A stretch of DNA of 64,000 bases from Jejubacter calystegiae. Lineage in GTDB: Bacteria > Pseudomonadota > Gammaproteobacteria > Enterobacterales > Enterobacteriaceae. A program made the translations under genes and the position numbers. Positions within the stretch are counted from its first letter, which is position 1. Every line of letters begins with the position of its first letter. Of this stretch, positions 9,939-18,694 are shown piece after piece. Where the stretch lies: the NCBI RefSeq assembly GCF_005671395.1, contig NZ_CP040428.1:2790001-2854000 (forward strand). The letters are read 5' to 3'. The notes below the pieces were generated by a model that saw only the letters and a program-made list of their open reading frames with translations, was not told where the DNA came from and made no database searches.

Positions 9939-11039
9939 TTATTCGCTCAGTCGATAACGTTCCAGCCAGTGCGCATAAGGCGCAGGTAGTACCCAGGTGG
10001 GGCGCTCGACTTTAAGCTGCTGCGCCAGGCGCAGGGTGTAATGGGGGTCAGCCAGGAAGGCGCGGCCAATCATCACCAGATCGAGGTCGTGGTTCGCCAC
10101 GCAGCGATCGGCATTCAGCGCGCTATCAATGCCCCAGGCCGATGCCACTGGCAGATCCGCTTCCTCACGGACTTTGCGTGCGACTGGCGCGAGAAAGGCC
10201 GGGCCCCAGGGGATGTTCGCCTCCGGGGTGGAAAAGCCGACGCTGACGCTCAGCAGATCCAGACCGCCCTGGCGCATCTGGCGGGTTAACTGGATGGACT
10301 CTGCCAGCGTCTCTTCATCCCGCCCGTCGTACTCTATTACGCCAAAGCGAGCGGTTAGCGGCAGATTTTCCGGCCAGACGCCGCGTACTGCTTCAAGGGT
10401 TTCCAGCAGGAAGCGGCTACGCCCCGCCAGTGAACCGCCATATTCGTCGTCGCGCTGATTAGAGTGGGTAGAGAAGAAGCTCTGCGCCAGATAACCGTGG
10501 GCGAAGTGCAGCTCCAGCCATTCAAAACCGGCATCCCGGGCGCGTTTCGCAGCGGCGGCGAAGTCGGCGGTGACCTGATGAATCTCCTGTTGGCTCATGG
10601 CCTTCGGCACTTTCGGCAGGTTTGCGCCAAAGGCGATGGCGGATGGCGCCAGAGTCTGCCAGCTGCGCGGATCGCTATCCGGGAGATGGTCATCGCCTTC
10701 CCAGGGCTTGTTGGCGCTGGCTTTACGCCCGGCGTGGGCGATCTGAATACCCGGAACCGCGCCAGCGGCTTTGATATCACGGGCGATCTGCGCCAGCTTT
10801 TCCGCCTGCTCGTCGTTCCAGATCCCCAGACAGGCCGGAGTAATCCGCCCCTCCGGCGAAACCGCGGTGGCTTCGACAATCACCAGGCCTGCGCCGCCGC
10901 GGGCCAGGCCTGCATAGTGCACCTGGTGCCAGTCATTGGCCATGCCATCTTCGGCGCTGTACTGACACATGGGGGGGATCGCCACGCGGTTACGCAGGGT
11001 GACATCTTTTAGCTTAAAGGGTGTAAAGAGTGCGGACAT
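9939..11039 (-). CDS. Old yellow enzyme-family NAD(P)H:flavin oxidoreductase (YqjM/XenA type)
   Basis: 366-aa FMN-dependent TIM-barrel ene-reductase. The N-terminal IPPMCQYSAEDG, with cysteine at residue 25, marks the YqjM/xenobiotic reductase A subclass, in which this Cys tunes the flavin. The HFAHGYLAQSFFS and SVSVGFSTPEANIPWGPAFL segments also fit. Such enzymes reduce activated C=C bonds of enones and nitro compounds; the physiological substrate here is unknown. It is 8 nt downstream of an MDR-type reductase, with a LysR gene divergent from the pair, suggesting an electrophile-detoxification operon. Confidence 0.88.
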   Translation of the reverse strand: MSALFTPFKLKDVTLRNRVAIPPMCQYSAEDGMANDWHQVHYAGLARGGAGLVIVEATAVSPEGRITPACLGIWNDEQAEKLAQIARDIKAAGAVPGIQIAHAGRKASANKPWEGDDHLPDSDPRSWQTLAPSAIAFGANLPKVPKAMSQQEIHQVTADFAAAAKRARDAGFEWLELHFAHGYLAQSFFSTHSNQRDDEYGGSLAGRSRFLLETLEAVRGVWPENLPLTARFGVIEYDGRDEETLAESIQLTRQMRQGGLDLLSVSVGFSTPEANIPWGPAFLAPVARKVREEADLPVASAWGIDSALNADRCVANHDLDLVMIGRAFLADPHYTLRLAQQLKVERPTWVLPAPYAHWLERYRLSE

Positions 11040-11047
11040 AGTGTTCC

Positions 11048-12013
11048 CTATAGGTTGATAACCAGTTTTCCGCTGAAGCTGCGCTGTTTTAGCGCCTCCA
11101 GTTGTTCGGGCAGGCTGGCAAAGTCATGAACCAGAATTGATTCGCCGTGCAGTGTGCCATCGGCCAGCGCTTCCAGCAGCCGTTCTCCCTGACGGGTAAG
11201 CTGTTGCCAGTCATGGTCGTCGCCGTGGAAATGCAGGGCGCCAAGGGCGACCTCGTGCAGCGAAAGCGCGCGGCCAAACGGCGGGCAGGGCCAGTCGGTG
11301 CTGCGATCCTGAATGCTGATCAGATGACCGTTGGCGCGTAGCGCATCGCCCAGCCGCAGGCTGTGCTCGCCGTTAACGGCATCGAAAACCGCGAAGTAAC
11401 GGTGGCGCAGCGCTTCGGGAAAGGGGGTGTCGTTCACCAGCGGTCCAGGATGCCAGACGCTGGCGCCCAGCCCCTGCAGACGTTCGCGATGGCGCGCATT
11501 GCACATGACTTCAATGATAAAACCACGCCGGTGGGCCAGTTGTGTCAACCAGTGCCCTACCGAGCCGCCGGCACCGCTAATCAGTATTCGTTCACCCGGA
11601 CGCGCCGGAATTTTTTCCAGCGCCTGCCAGGCGGTAAGCCCGGGGCAGGGGAAGGCGGCGGCGCGGATATTATCCAGTCCGGCGGGAATACGCATGGCGG
11701 CGCTGGCGGCCAGCGGCGTGTGGCTGGCGAAACTGCCGTGGCGTTTCAGACTCTGGTGATAAGCCACTCGCTGGCCGAGCCAGTGTTCCGATACCCCAGT
11801 CCCCACGGCGATAACCACGCCTGCACCATCCACACCGGGGACTTTCCCTCGCTGGCTGTCGAGCACCTTCCAGTCTACCGGATTCAGACCAATGGCGCGG
11901 TTATGTACCAGGAGCTCGCCGGGTGCCGGAACCGGCAGCGGCCGGTTCTCCTGAGTCAGCGCCTGCGGCCCTGCTCCGTCGTGCCACCACCAGGCCTGAT
12001 AGCTATTGTTCAT
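11048..12013 (-). CDS. MDR-superfamily NAD(P)H:quinone oxidoreductase-like protein
   Basis: 321 aa, GroES-like N-terminal domain plus Rossmann domain (ILISGAGGSVGHWLTQLAHRRG, residues about 145-165). There is no structural-zinc Cys cluster, and PGVDGAGVV stands where zinc ADHs have GHE, so it belongs to the zinc-free quinone/alkenal reductase branch. First gene of a two-gene operon with the ene-reductase; divergent from the LysR gene at 12111 across a 97-bp control region. Confidence 0.85.
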   Translation of the reverse strand: MNNSYQAWWWHDGAGPQALTQENRPLPVPAPGELLVHNRAIGLNPVDWKVLDSQRGKVPGVDGAGVVIAVGTGVSEHWLGQRVAYHQSLKRHGSFASHTPLAASAAMRIPAGLDNIRAAAFPCPGLTAWQALEKIPARPGERILISGAGGSVGHWLTQLAHRRGFIIEVMCNARHRERLQGLGASVWHPGPLVNDTPFPEALRHRYFAVFDAVNGEHSLRLGDALRANGHLISIQDRSTDWPCPPFGRALSLHEVALGALHFHGDDHDWQQLTRQGERLLEALADGTLHGESILVHDFASLPEQLEALKQRSFSGKLVINL

Positions 12014-12110
12014 TGTCTCTCCTGTCTCCCGTTCTGTCGCAGCATCATGGTCGCGCTAAACGGGTATAATGAAAATAATGATTTGGTTATATAGATTATA
12101 AGAGTTCGTT

Positions 12111-12995
12111 ATGTACAACCCCCACTGGCTACGATCGTTTCAGGCGCTGACCGAAACTGGCAGCTTTACCCGCACCGCCGAACAGCTGGGCATTACCCAG
12201 GCGGCGGTCAGCCAGCATATTCGCCATCTGGAAAATCAACTGGGGCCGCTGCTGGTGCGTAAAACTCGCCTGCTGGATCTGACGCCCGCCGGTAAAGCGC
12301 TGCTGGAATATTGTCAGGAGCTAGATCGTGCCAGTCGCCGCCTGAACCTGCGGCTGACCGAAGGCGAGTCGGACAAAGGGGAAGTAAGCATTATCACCCC
12401 GGGTAGTATTGGTCTGATGATTTTTCCGCATCTGCTGGCGCTACAGAGCGCCAGCCCTGAACTGGTGATGCGCCACCGCTTTGCGCCCGACGGCGAAGTT
12501 CTGGAGGCGATAGTACAAAATCGTTATGAGATCGGCGTGATGAGTACGCGCCCGGATGATTCGCGCGTTCAGGCTACCCGTTTTACTGAAGAGCCACTGG
12601 AACTGGTGGTGCCTGACGGCCATAAAGGGTATGACTGGGACGGCCTGATGACGCTGGGGTTTATTGACCACCCGGACGGCCAGTCGATGGCGATGCGTCT
12701 GTTGAGCCGCCGTTTTCCGGGGCATTCCGGCCTGCATCAGCTACCGGTGAGCGGCTTCAGTAACCAGGTGGGTCTGATTCTTGAGTTTGTGGCCCGGGGG
12801 CTGGGCTTTACGGTGATTCCGCGCTATGCGCGCCAGGCGTTCGCCCAGCAGCAGGCTATTCGGGTGCTGGACTGTGGGGTGAGGGTGGTGGATACCCTGT
12901 GGTTGATTCAGCGTGCGGAATGGCCGCTCTCAAGACGAGCCCGGCGGGTGGTCGATGAGCTGCATCGGCTGCTGGCAGGCCAACAGCCGATGTAG
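12111..12995 (+). CDS. LysR-family regulator of the adjacent reductase pair
   Basis: 294 aa with an N-terminal LTTR HTH (FQALTETGSFTRTAEQLGITQAAVSQHIRHLENQLG) and a substrate-binding domain. Divergent from the MDR/ene-reductase operon, the classic LysR arrangement, so it probably controls that operon in response to an electrophile or quinone; the ligand is not inferable. Ends 4 nt before the convergent gene at 13000. Confidence 0.9.
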   Translation: MYNPHWLRSFQALTETGSFTRTAEQLGITQAAVSQHIRHLENQLGPLLVRKTRLLDLTPAGKALLEYCQELDRASRRLNLRLTEGESDKGEVSIITPGSIGLMIFPHLLALQSASPELVMRHRFAPDGEVLEAIVQNRYEIGVMSTRPDDSRVQATRFTEEPLELVVPDGHKGYDWDGLMTLGFIDHPDGQSMAMRLLSRRFPGHSGLHQLPVSGFSNQVGLILEFVARGLGFTVIPRYARQAFAQQQAIRVLDCGVRVVDTLWLIQRAEWPLSRRARRVVDELHRLLAGQQPM

Positions 12996-12999
12996 TCGC

Positions 13000-13332
13000 T
13001 TACTGTGCCAGTTTATCCAGCAGCAGGCGGCGGCACTGAGTCTCGTCACGGCGAGCGATACGCTGTTGCTCTTTATCCAGCTTTTTCCAGGCGCCCAGAA
13101 CTTCGCTGGCGGCCTGGCGGTTAAAGCGCTGACGCGATGCCCCAGGCCGGGTGCCTTCTACGGCGGCCTGCAGACTTTCGCTGGAGGTACTGCCCGCCGA
13201 CGCGCGGCAGTAAACCGACACATACCAGGCCTGTTCCTGGGGATCCGGTTCTGGCCGCCAGAACAGAAACACCATTACGGCAAGTAGCAGTGCGGGAAGA
13301 AAAAATTTGAACAGTGCGCTTTTTTTCGTCAT
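13000..13332 (-). CDS. Hypothetical single-pass membrane protein (110 aa)
   Basis: I do not recognise the family. The N-terminus MTKKSALFKFFLPALLLAVMVFLFW is a signal anchor. The rest is a soluble, probably periplasmic domain rich in Arg/Gln/Ser with two cysteines (YVSVYCRASAG and ETQCRRLLL) that could form a disulfide. Convergent with the LysR gene and divergent from the AbrB gene. Confidence 0.6.
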   Translation of the reverse strand: MTKKSALFKFFLPALLLAVMVFLFWRPEPDPQEQAWYVSVYCRASAGSTSSESLQAAVEGTRPGASRQRFNRQAASEVLGAWKKLDKEQQRIARRDETQCRRLLLDKLAQ

Positions 13333-13417
13333 GTTTTTAATCCTGAGTCTGACAATAGGTCCCTGCGGACAGTAAAACCCTCACCGGGGAATAAAGCAAA
13401 AAATTAAGGAGAGGTTT

Positions 13418-14485
13418 ATGGCCGAACGGTCGCCGATGCTGCTGCGCTGGTGCGCTATGTTAGGGTTTTCCGCTGTCCTGATGGTTGTGCTGGAGTGGCT
13501 GAGTATACCTGCGGCGATTCTGATGGGGGCCATGCTCGCCGGAATTATTTTTAGCGTTCTGGACAAGCCGGTAAAGGTGTCTAAGCCGCTATTTTCGCTG
13601 GCTCAGGCGGTGGTGGGCGCGATGATCGCCAGGGCTATTCCGCTGTCGATCTTTCAGGAGATGGCGCGTCAGTGGCCGCTGTTTCTGGGATCTATCTTTT
13701 CGGTTATCGCCATTAGCCTGGTTCTGGGCTGGCTGCTGGCCAGATTTAAGGTATTGCCCGGATCCACCGCCATCTGGGGATCGTCGCCCGGCGGCGCTTC
13801 GGCTATGACGCTGATGGCGGAAAGCTTTGGCGCCGATGTGCGACTGGTAGCCTTTATGCAGTATCTTCGGGTGGTGATAGTGGTGTTGATCGCCACCCTG
13901 GTCACCCGTTTCTGGGGCGGGTTGGAAAGCGCTCCCGACCCCCAGAGCCAGCCCTTTTTTCCGGCGCTGGATAGCGGTCATTTCGCTATGACGCTGGGGC
14001 TGATTGTCCTGGGGTTCGTTCTGGCCAGGGTTTTGCGCCTGCCTGCCGGACCTATGCTGATTACTCTGGTACTGGGAGTGGTAATGCAGGACAGCGGGCT
14101 ATCGCCGATTATTCTGCCGCCCTGGCTGCTGCTGATGGCCTGGACGCTGGTGGGCTGGAGTATTGGCCTGCGCTTTAACCGGGAAATTTTACGTCACGTG
14201 GCCCGGGCCTTTCCGCGGGTGCTGCTTTCTATCCTCTCTCTGGTGCTGCTGTGCTGCGGTCTGGCCTGGGGACTGGTCCATTTCGCCGGTATCGATCCGC
14301 TGACCGCTTACCTGGCAACCAGCCCGGGGGGCGCGGATTCGATGGCGATTATCGCTGCGGACGGGCAGGTGGATATGCCGTTTGTGATGGCGATGCAGAC
14401 CGGGCGATTTCTGATTGTGCTGATGGTGGGGCCGCCGCTGAGCCGCTTTGTTGCCCGGCGCCTGGAGCCCGCGCCGGGCGGCTGA
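13418..14485 (+). CDS. abrB: AbrB-family inner-membrane protein
   Basis: 355-aa polytopic protein, about 10 hydrophobic segments, matching the E. coli membrane protein AbrB (not the Bacillus regulator). Two internal repeats each carry the family motif SPGG with flanking alanines (WGSSPGGASAMTLMAESFGADVRL and YLATSPGGADSMAIIAADG). The annotated function (putative ammonia-monooxygenase-related or transporter) is poorly established; do not read ammonia oxidation into it. Strong RBS AAGGAGAGG. Confidence 0.85.
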   Translation: MAERSPMLLRWCAMLGFSAVLMVVLEWLSIPAAILMGAMLAGIIFSVLDKPVKVSKPLFSLAQAVVGAMIARAIPLSIFQEMARQWPLFLGSIFSVIAISLVLGWLLARFKVLPGSTAIWGSSPGGASAMTLMAESFGADVRLVAFMQYLRVVIVVLIATLVTRFWGGLESAPDPQSQPFFPALDSGHFAMTLGLIVLGFVLARVLRLPAGPMLITLVLGVVMQDSGLSPIILPPWLLLMAWTLVGWSIGLRFNREILRHVARAFPRVLLSILSLVLLCCGLAWGLVHFAGIDPLTAYLATSPGGADSMAIIAADGQVDMPFVMAMQTGRFLIVLMVGPPLSRFVARRLEPAPGG

Positions 14486-14752
14486 TTAATGTACCGAAAC
14501 CGGCACCCAGGTGCAGGCTATCAGCACCTGAGGGCCGTTGCCAGGCCGTACCCAGCAGCTGTCGTAGAAGGGATCGGTCGGGGGCGCCTGGCGCCAGGCG
14601 AGGATGCCCTGTTGATTAAGGCGGATCATCACCTGGTCCAGCGTCTCGCCCTGGCGTAGCGCCTCCGTGGCCTGCTGAATCGGCAGCGGTAGGGGATCGT
14701 CCGGGCACAGAATCGCAATACCGGCCAGCTGCCGGTGAGTCTTACAAACCAT
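14486..14752 (-). CDS. Hypothetical protein (88 aa)
   Basis: Not recognised. Soluble, with a central helical stretch (PIQQATEALRQGETLDQVMIRLNQQGILAWRQ) that resembles a small four-helix or HTH-like unit; no signal peptide or membrane segment. Its stop codon abuts that of the convergent abrB gene, and the RBS is weak (GGTGAA). Coding status is moderately supported by its tight convergent packing only. Confidence 0.45.
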   Translation of the reverse strand: MVCKTHRQLAGIAILCPDDPLPLPIQQATEALRQGETLDQVMIRLNQQGILAWRQAPPTDPFYDSCWVRPGNGPQVLIACTWVPVSVH

Positions 14753-14851
14753 GTTTTCACCAGATAACAGAAAATAACAGAGGATAAAGACTGTTGGCTG
14801 ATTTTAGCTGTTTATCTGGCCGGGGCAACCGTTATGACACGTATCTGGAAC

Positions 14852-15337
14852 CTATTTCGAACAAATGAACAGCGGTGAATAGAGGTTGCCGATAACGATG
14901 CCGTTGTCCGGCGTATATTTAATTTTCACCAGCCGCTTTTGATTCAGGCCAATCCCCAGCAGATAGCGTTCGAAAATGCCGGGGGGCACGTTATCCAGTC
15001 CGTAACGCATGACTTCGACTATCTCAATTTCATACATGGTGTTGCGTATCCGCCGCCATTTAAAGCCCTCCTGACGGGAGACCGAGAAGTTTCCCTGAGG
15101 CGTGACTACGTTGCCGGTCAGATTAAAATCGCCCCGGCCGTCAGGGGTGAAGTGCATTGATACCAGTGAATCCAGGGTAAAGGTACTATTGCCGCGCTTG
15201 TTTTCCATGGTCAGATTACCCTGACAGTCAATGTTCAAACGCGTCTGCTGGCGATACAGCCAGACAGTCGTCAGCAAAATAACGAGATTAATAATCACAA
15301 TCAGCAAAAGGGTACGGCGCAGCGTCATGGTCATCAT
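14852..15337 (-). CDS. FidL-like inner-membrane protein
   Basis: 161 aa with an N-terminal signal-anchor helix (TLLLIVIINLVILLTTVWLY) and a periplasmic domain. Position directly after a membrane-anchored ToxR/CadC-type regulator (stop and ATG overlap as TGATG) matches Salmonella marT-fidL. By analogy with ToxR-ToxS, it may stabilise or modulate the regulator's periplasmic part. GTG codons 3 and 6 nt upstream are alternative starts. Confidence 0.7.
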   Translation of the reverse strand: MMTMTLRRTLLLIVIINLVILLTTVWLYRQQTRLNIDCQGNLTMENKRGNSTFTLDSLVSMHFTPDGRGDFNLTGNVVTPQGNFSVSRQEGFKWRRIRNTMYEIEIVEVMRYGLDNVPPGIFERYLLGIGLNQKRLVKIKYTPDNGIVIGNLYSPLFICSK

Positions 15338-16095
15338 CACCACTCATAGTAATACTGGGTGTGGCAGGTCACCGCTTTACCGGCGTTGCGTACACAGCGG
15401 GTGAGGACGACTCTGCCGCCTTCGCCATAGAAAATACTGTCCTGCACGAAGAAATAGAAAACGGTATTGGGCTGGCAGGCCGGTAGCCTGACCCTTTGCA
15501 GTATGCGGTGCGCCATGGAGATCGCCTCCTCATGCCAGGCCTCGGGAAGCGGACTCAGCGTATAGATCGGGCACTGCCCCACTTTGGTCAACGGAAGGAC
15601 ATCCACCCGGGTATCAGCGCTTTCCACCAGCAGTTTTCCCATGCCGAAGGCGAAATGGATCAGGGTTATCAGGATCAGCAAGGTCGGCCACAGCCAGCGC
15701 TGTTTTTTCGGCTTCGTGGTCGCCCGTGGTGCATTAACCGTGGGCCGTTCATCTTCGTTGGACTGGCGCTGTACGCTCAGCTCCGAATTGAGCATAAAGC
15801 CGATTTTGGGCACGGTAATAATAAACTGATGTTCGGGCGCAAAAATTGCCAGGGTCTTACGCAGAATGCTGATGTACTGATTCAGCGAGCTGTTGGAGCC
15901 ACGCAGTCCGCGGGAATCCCAGACTTCGCTCAAAAAGGTTTCGCGTTCAATGGCAACGCCGTGACGTTCGACCAGCAGCGACAAAATGGCGTTAGCGGTG
16001 GCGGTAAGCGTGACGAGTTCTTCTTCACGTCCCGGTGGCATTAACACGCCGTCTTCCGGGCGATAAATTAAGGCGTTTGCTATCAGATATTTCAT
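15337..16095 (-). CDS. MarT/CadC-like membrane-anchored winged-helix regulator
   Basis: 252 aa. Residues about 1-100 form an OmpR/ToxR-type winged helix (TATANAILSLLVERHGVAIERETFLSEVWDSRGLRGSNSSLNQYISILRKTL), then a linker, one membrane helix (WLWPTLLILITLIHFAFGMG) and a short periplasmic domain with at least four Cys (QCPIY, ACQPN, TRCVRN, TCHTQ). I chose the ATG at 16095 because GGAA lies 6 nt upstream; a GTG at 16125 in frame lacks an RBS. Like ToxR, CadC and MarT it would bind DNA while anchored in the inner membrane. Targets unknown. Confidence 0.75.
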   Translation of the reverse strand: MKYLIANALIYRPEDGVLMPPGREEELVTLTATANAILSLLVERHGVAIERETFLSEVWDSRGLRGSNSSLNQYISILRKTLAIFAPEHQFIITVPKIGFMLNSELSVQRQSNEDERPTVNAPRATTKPKKQRWLWPTLLILITLIHFAFGMGKLLVESADTRVDVLPLTKVGQCPIYTLSPLPEAWHEEAISMAHRILQRVRLPACQPNTVFYFFVQDSIFYGEGGRVVLTRCVRNAGKAVTCHTQYYYEW

Positions 16096-16125
16096 TAAAC
16101 GTTCCGTCACAGAAGAATCGGACAC

Positions 16126-16648
16126 GGGCAGAGGTGAATGTGTGACTGCAATAAGAATCTGTTATGGATGCATCAGTGATGTTGGTGCAGTTCGGAGATT
16201 ATACGCTGGTTGCACTTATAACACAGCCGTCGATCGCGATGCTATCACATCAATAGGTAAATTCTTAATTCCGGCATTGTGCTGATTGGGAAACAACACC
16301 GGAGACGGGGTTCCTGCCTGTGGCAAGAGGAACCTGTGGGGCGCTTTTGGTGGCGAAGGACTGTCCTTTCATGACCTTTCCTTTAAAAAGCAACGGCCAG
16401 TAGTAACTACTGACCGCTGAATAATATGGAGTATTAACCCGATACAGCGTAACGACTCCGATCTGTTTATCAGAAGGAAAAGGACAGAATCTCAGGGCAA
16501 TTCCTGATAATGTAACGGCAATGATAAAATTCTGTATATACTAACTTTCAGTATTGATATCTGAAGGTGGTTTTTTATTCTTACTGTTAATAATTTGACA
16601 TAGTTAAAAATAGAGCGGTTATGAATAACATGACGTCATTAATAGCCA
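16126..16648. other. Non-coding region with two inverted repeats
   Basis: I find no supportable ORF. Two symmetric elements stand out: GGTTCC/GGAACC with an internal TGCC/GGCA (16309-16334), and CGGCCAGTAGT-A-ACTACTGACCG (16394-16416). Neither has a clear T-run, so either could be an operator or an mRNA hairpin. The region carries the MarT-like promoter and the 3' end of the LuxR transcript. Confidence 0.5.
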
Positions 16649-17152
16649 TTAAACGAACTGGGTTATTCTCGACCAGAGGTCGGCATTAGAGTGACAGCGC
16701 ATCTTTTGCATGGCATTACGTTTGTGGCCATTAATGGTTTTGGGGGATTTATTGAGTTTACGCGCCATTTCCTGGGCGGTAACTCCCCGGCTTATTGACA
16801 GACAGACCTGCCACTCTGAACGGGTCAGGTGAGTACCGCGGCGCTGATTTTCTACCGGCGCATTAATCTGTGCCAACAGCTCGGTCAGTGGCTGGTTATC
16901 CGGCAATACCCGGACATCTTTCGGCACCAGTAACTTAAGGGTTTCAACCTGATCGGCTTCGGCGATCAGTACCCGGCGCAGATCTTTTCCCGGCTGTTTT
17001 CCCAACCCGTCCAGTGCTGAAAGCGAAGGGGTTGATATCCAGGTAAATAGCGGGCGGGAAGGCAGAAGCCAGCTCAGCGATATACGAATACCGACCCACA
17101 GATAGTAATTTTCGCTAAAAATATAAATTAAAGTTCTTGGCTGCGTAGTCAT
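16649..17152 (-). CDS. Orphan LuxR-type HTH regulator
   Basis: 167 aa with a C-terminal LuxR/GerE HTH (about 108-165: LTRSEWQVCLSISRGVTAQEMARKLNKSPKTINGHKRNAMQKMRCHSN) after an N-terminal domain without recognisable receiver residues. Same length class and layout as the LuxR gene at 4881, though the two are clearly divergent. It lies upstream of and co-oriented with the marT/fidL-like pair, 523 bp away. RBS weak (AGGACC, long spacing). Confidence 0.75.
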   Translation of the reverse strand: MTTQPRTLIYIFSENYYLWVGIRISLSWLLPSRPLFTWISTPSLSALDGLGKQPGKDLRRVLIAEADQVETLKLLVPKDVRVLPDNQPLTELLAQINAPVENQRRGTHLTRSEWQVCLSISRGVTAQEMARKLNKSPKTINGHKRNAMQKMRCHSNADLWSRITQFV

Positions 17153-17516
17153 GGTTAATATTGGGTCCTGAATAAATACTGGTTATTCCACAGATATGCG
17201 TAATCCCCAGAGGATTCTGCAATTCAATACCCAGTAATGGGTCATCATTTTATGAAATATCCGCAGCGTTTTTTAACCGACCTGTGGACATTTCCAATTA
17301 ATGGTAATACCTGTTTCAGCTGCATTGTCTGATGTCAGACAAGAGGCGCCGGAAGACCTCTGGAAACTGGAGACTATTCTGATAGGTCAGGCGAGATGGA
17401 GGGTAGATATAAATGGAATGATGAATTATAAAGAATTAAATTCAGATTTTTAACGTGTCTATAGCTTTTTATTCTGATGAGTGGGGCCCGATGGCTATCG
17501 GGCCGATACCCTCAGG
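17153..17516. other. Non-coding region with a GC-rich stem-loop
   Basis: AT-rich, no ORF I can support. A perfect 8-bp hairpin GGCCCGAT/ATCGGGCC (17485-17504) lies just after the hydrolase stop codon and may terminate it, although no T-run adjoins it on the minus strand. Confidence 0.5.
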
Positions 17517-18590
17517 TTAGTGAGCGTACTGCAGAATGTCGCCCTGCCACCCTTTTTGCGCATAGTTGTTCAGATCGTCGATCCTTGTTACCGGCTGACC
17601 TGCGCTAAAATTAATCGCTTTCAGATTCACCTGGACCTGAGAGGCGGCGAAGGTGGATTTAAAGTGATATTCACCATGGCTCAGATCGGCAACCGTGGTC
17701 CAGTAAGTTCCGATCCCCTTATTGTACTGCGGCTGTTTACTGTATTTCTGATACATATCCGATACTTTCTGTTCGTCGGGCTCTGCCGGTATACCGACAG
17801 GATAAGCCACGCTGTTAACCACTGAGAGCGCAAACCCCTGGGCCTGATTTTTATTATCCGGTTGAGGCAGGTTTTTCAGGTTATAGCTGGCGCGAACCAG
17901 ACGCTGATCGGCATCCAGACCACCGGGAATCTGACTGCGATCGGCATTTTTATATTTCGCCAGATTCGCCAGCTGTTTTTGATAAGAGGGGGGGTTAGTC
18001 ATTACCCGATAAGATTTATCGTGATAAACATGGACCTGACCATTATCGATTTCAATAATGGCGGAATCACCGCTGAGATCCTCAATGGCGATATGTTTGG
18101 TATCGGTAGCGTAATCCACCGGCAATTTTTTGGCTACCAGCCGTACGTTGTGTTGAATCCCTTTCACGGCCTCATCCACCGTCGCGTAGTTATCCAGGAT
18201 ATAGCTCAGCCATGCGCGGCTTTCGAGTACCGACTTGTCCTGATTGTCCTGCTGTTGCTGGCTGCCGTTCATATAAAACAGGGTATGACCGGCCAGCCCT
18301 TTTTCATTCATCCCGTCCATAGGGAAAACGTTATCGGCATAGATGGCTACGCTGCCATAGCGGCTGGTCCAGTGGGCCACATTGTCGCCATCGCCACCGT
18401 CGCGTTTCACGCCTCGTGGGGTGATGACCAGCGAAGGATCCACGGGGCCAAAGAAATCCAGATTACGGGCGCTGACCATATAGCCCGGAAACATATTCAC
18501 AAAGGCGCGGGTACAGGCATCGGCGCTGGCGCTGAGTGCAACGGTCAGTATGGCGCCAGCGGCCACGGCGGTGAGGGGATGTTTTGACAT
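17517..18590 (-). CDS. Periplasmic choloylglycine hydrolase/penicillin V acylase-family amidase
   Basis: 357-aa linear-amide C-N hydrolase. A signal peptide (ends SASADA) is followed by Cys26 in the context CTRAFVN. In this Ntn-hydrolase family the Cys becomes the N-terminal nucleophile after cleavage, and the RNLDFFGP and NEKGLAGH segments fit. Gram-negative members cleave bile-salt conjugates, penicillin V or N-acyl-homoserine lactones; which applies here cannot be told from sequence. A LysR gene diverges from it across about 100 bp and is the likely regulator. Confidence 0.85.
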   Translation of the reverse strand: MSKHPLTAVAAGAILTVALSASADACTRAFVNMFPGYMVSARNLDFFGPVDPSLVITPRGVKRDGGDGDNVAHWTSRYGSVAIYADNVFPMDGMNEKGLAGHTLFYMNGSQQQQDNQDKSVLESRAWLSYILDNYATVDEAVKGIQHNVRLVAKKLPVDYATDTKHIAIEDLSGDSAIIEIDNGQVHVYHDKSYRVMTNPPSYQKQLANLAKYKNADRSQIPGGLDADQRLVRASYNLKNLPQPDNKNQAQGFALSVVNSVAYPVGIPAEPDEQKVSDMYQKYSKQPQYNKGIGTYWTTVADLSHGEYHFKSTFAASQVQVNLKAINFSAGQPVTRIDDLNNYAQKGWQGDILQYAH

Positions 18591-18694
18591 TTTGATCTTC
18601 TCCTTGATGAGTTTGAGAGATCATTATTAAAGCGGATTCCCCTCGGAAAGAGTCGGTTTATGTGGGAAAATCCCCCATATAAAAAGGAGGGACG

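Noticed and set aside
13418-14485. Ammonia monooxygenase subunit
   Set aside because: The old annotation for this family is not supported by biochemistry; the protein is an AbrB-type polytopic membrane protein in an organism with no nitrification genes here.
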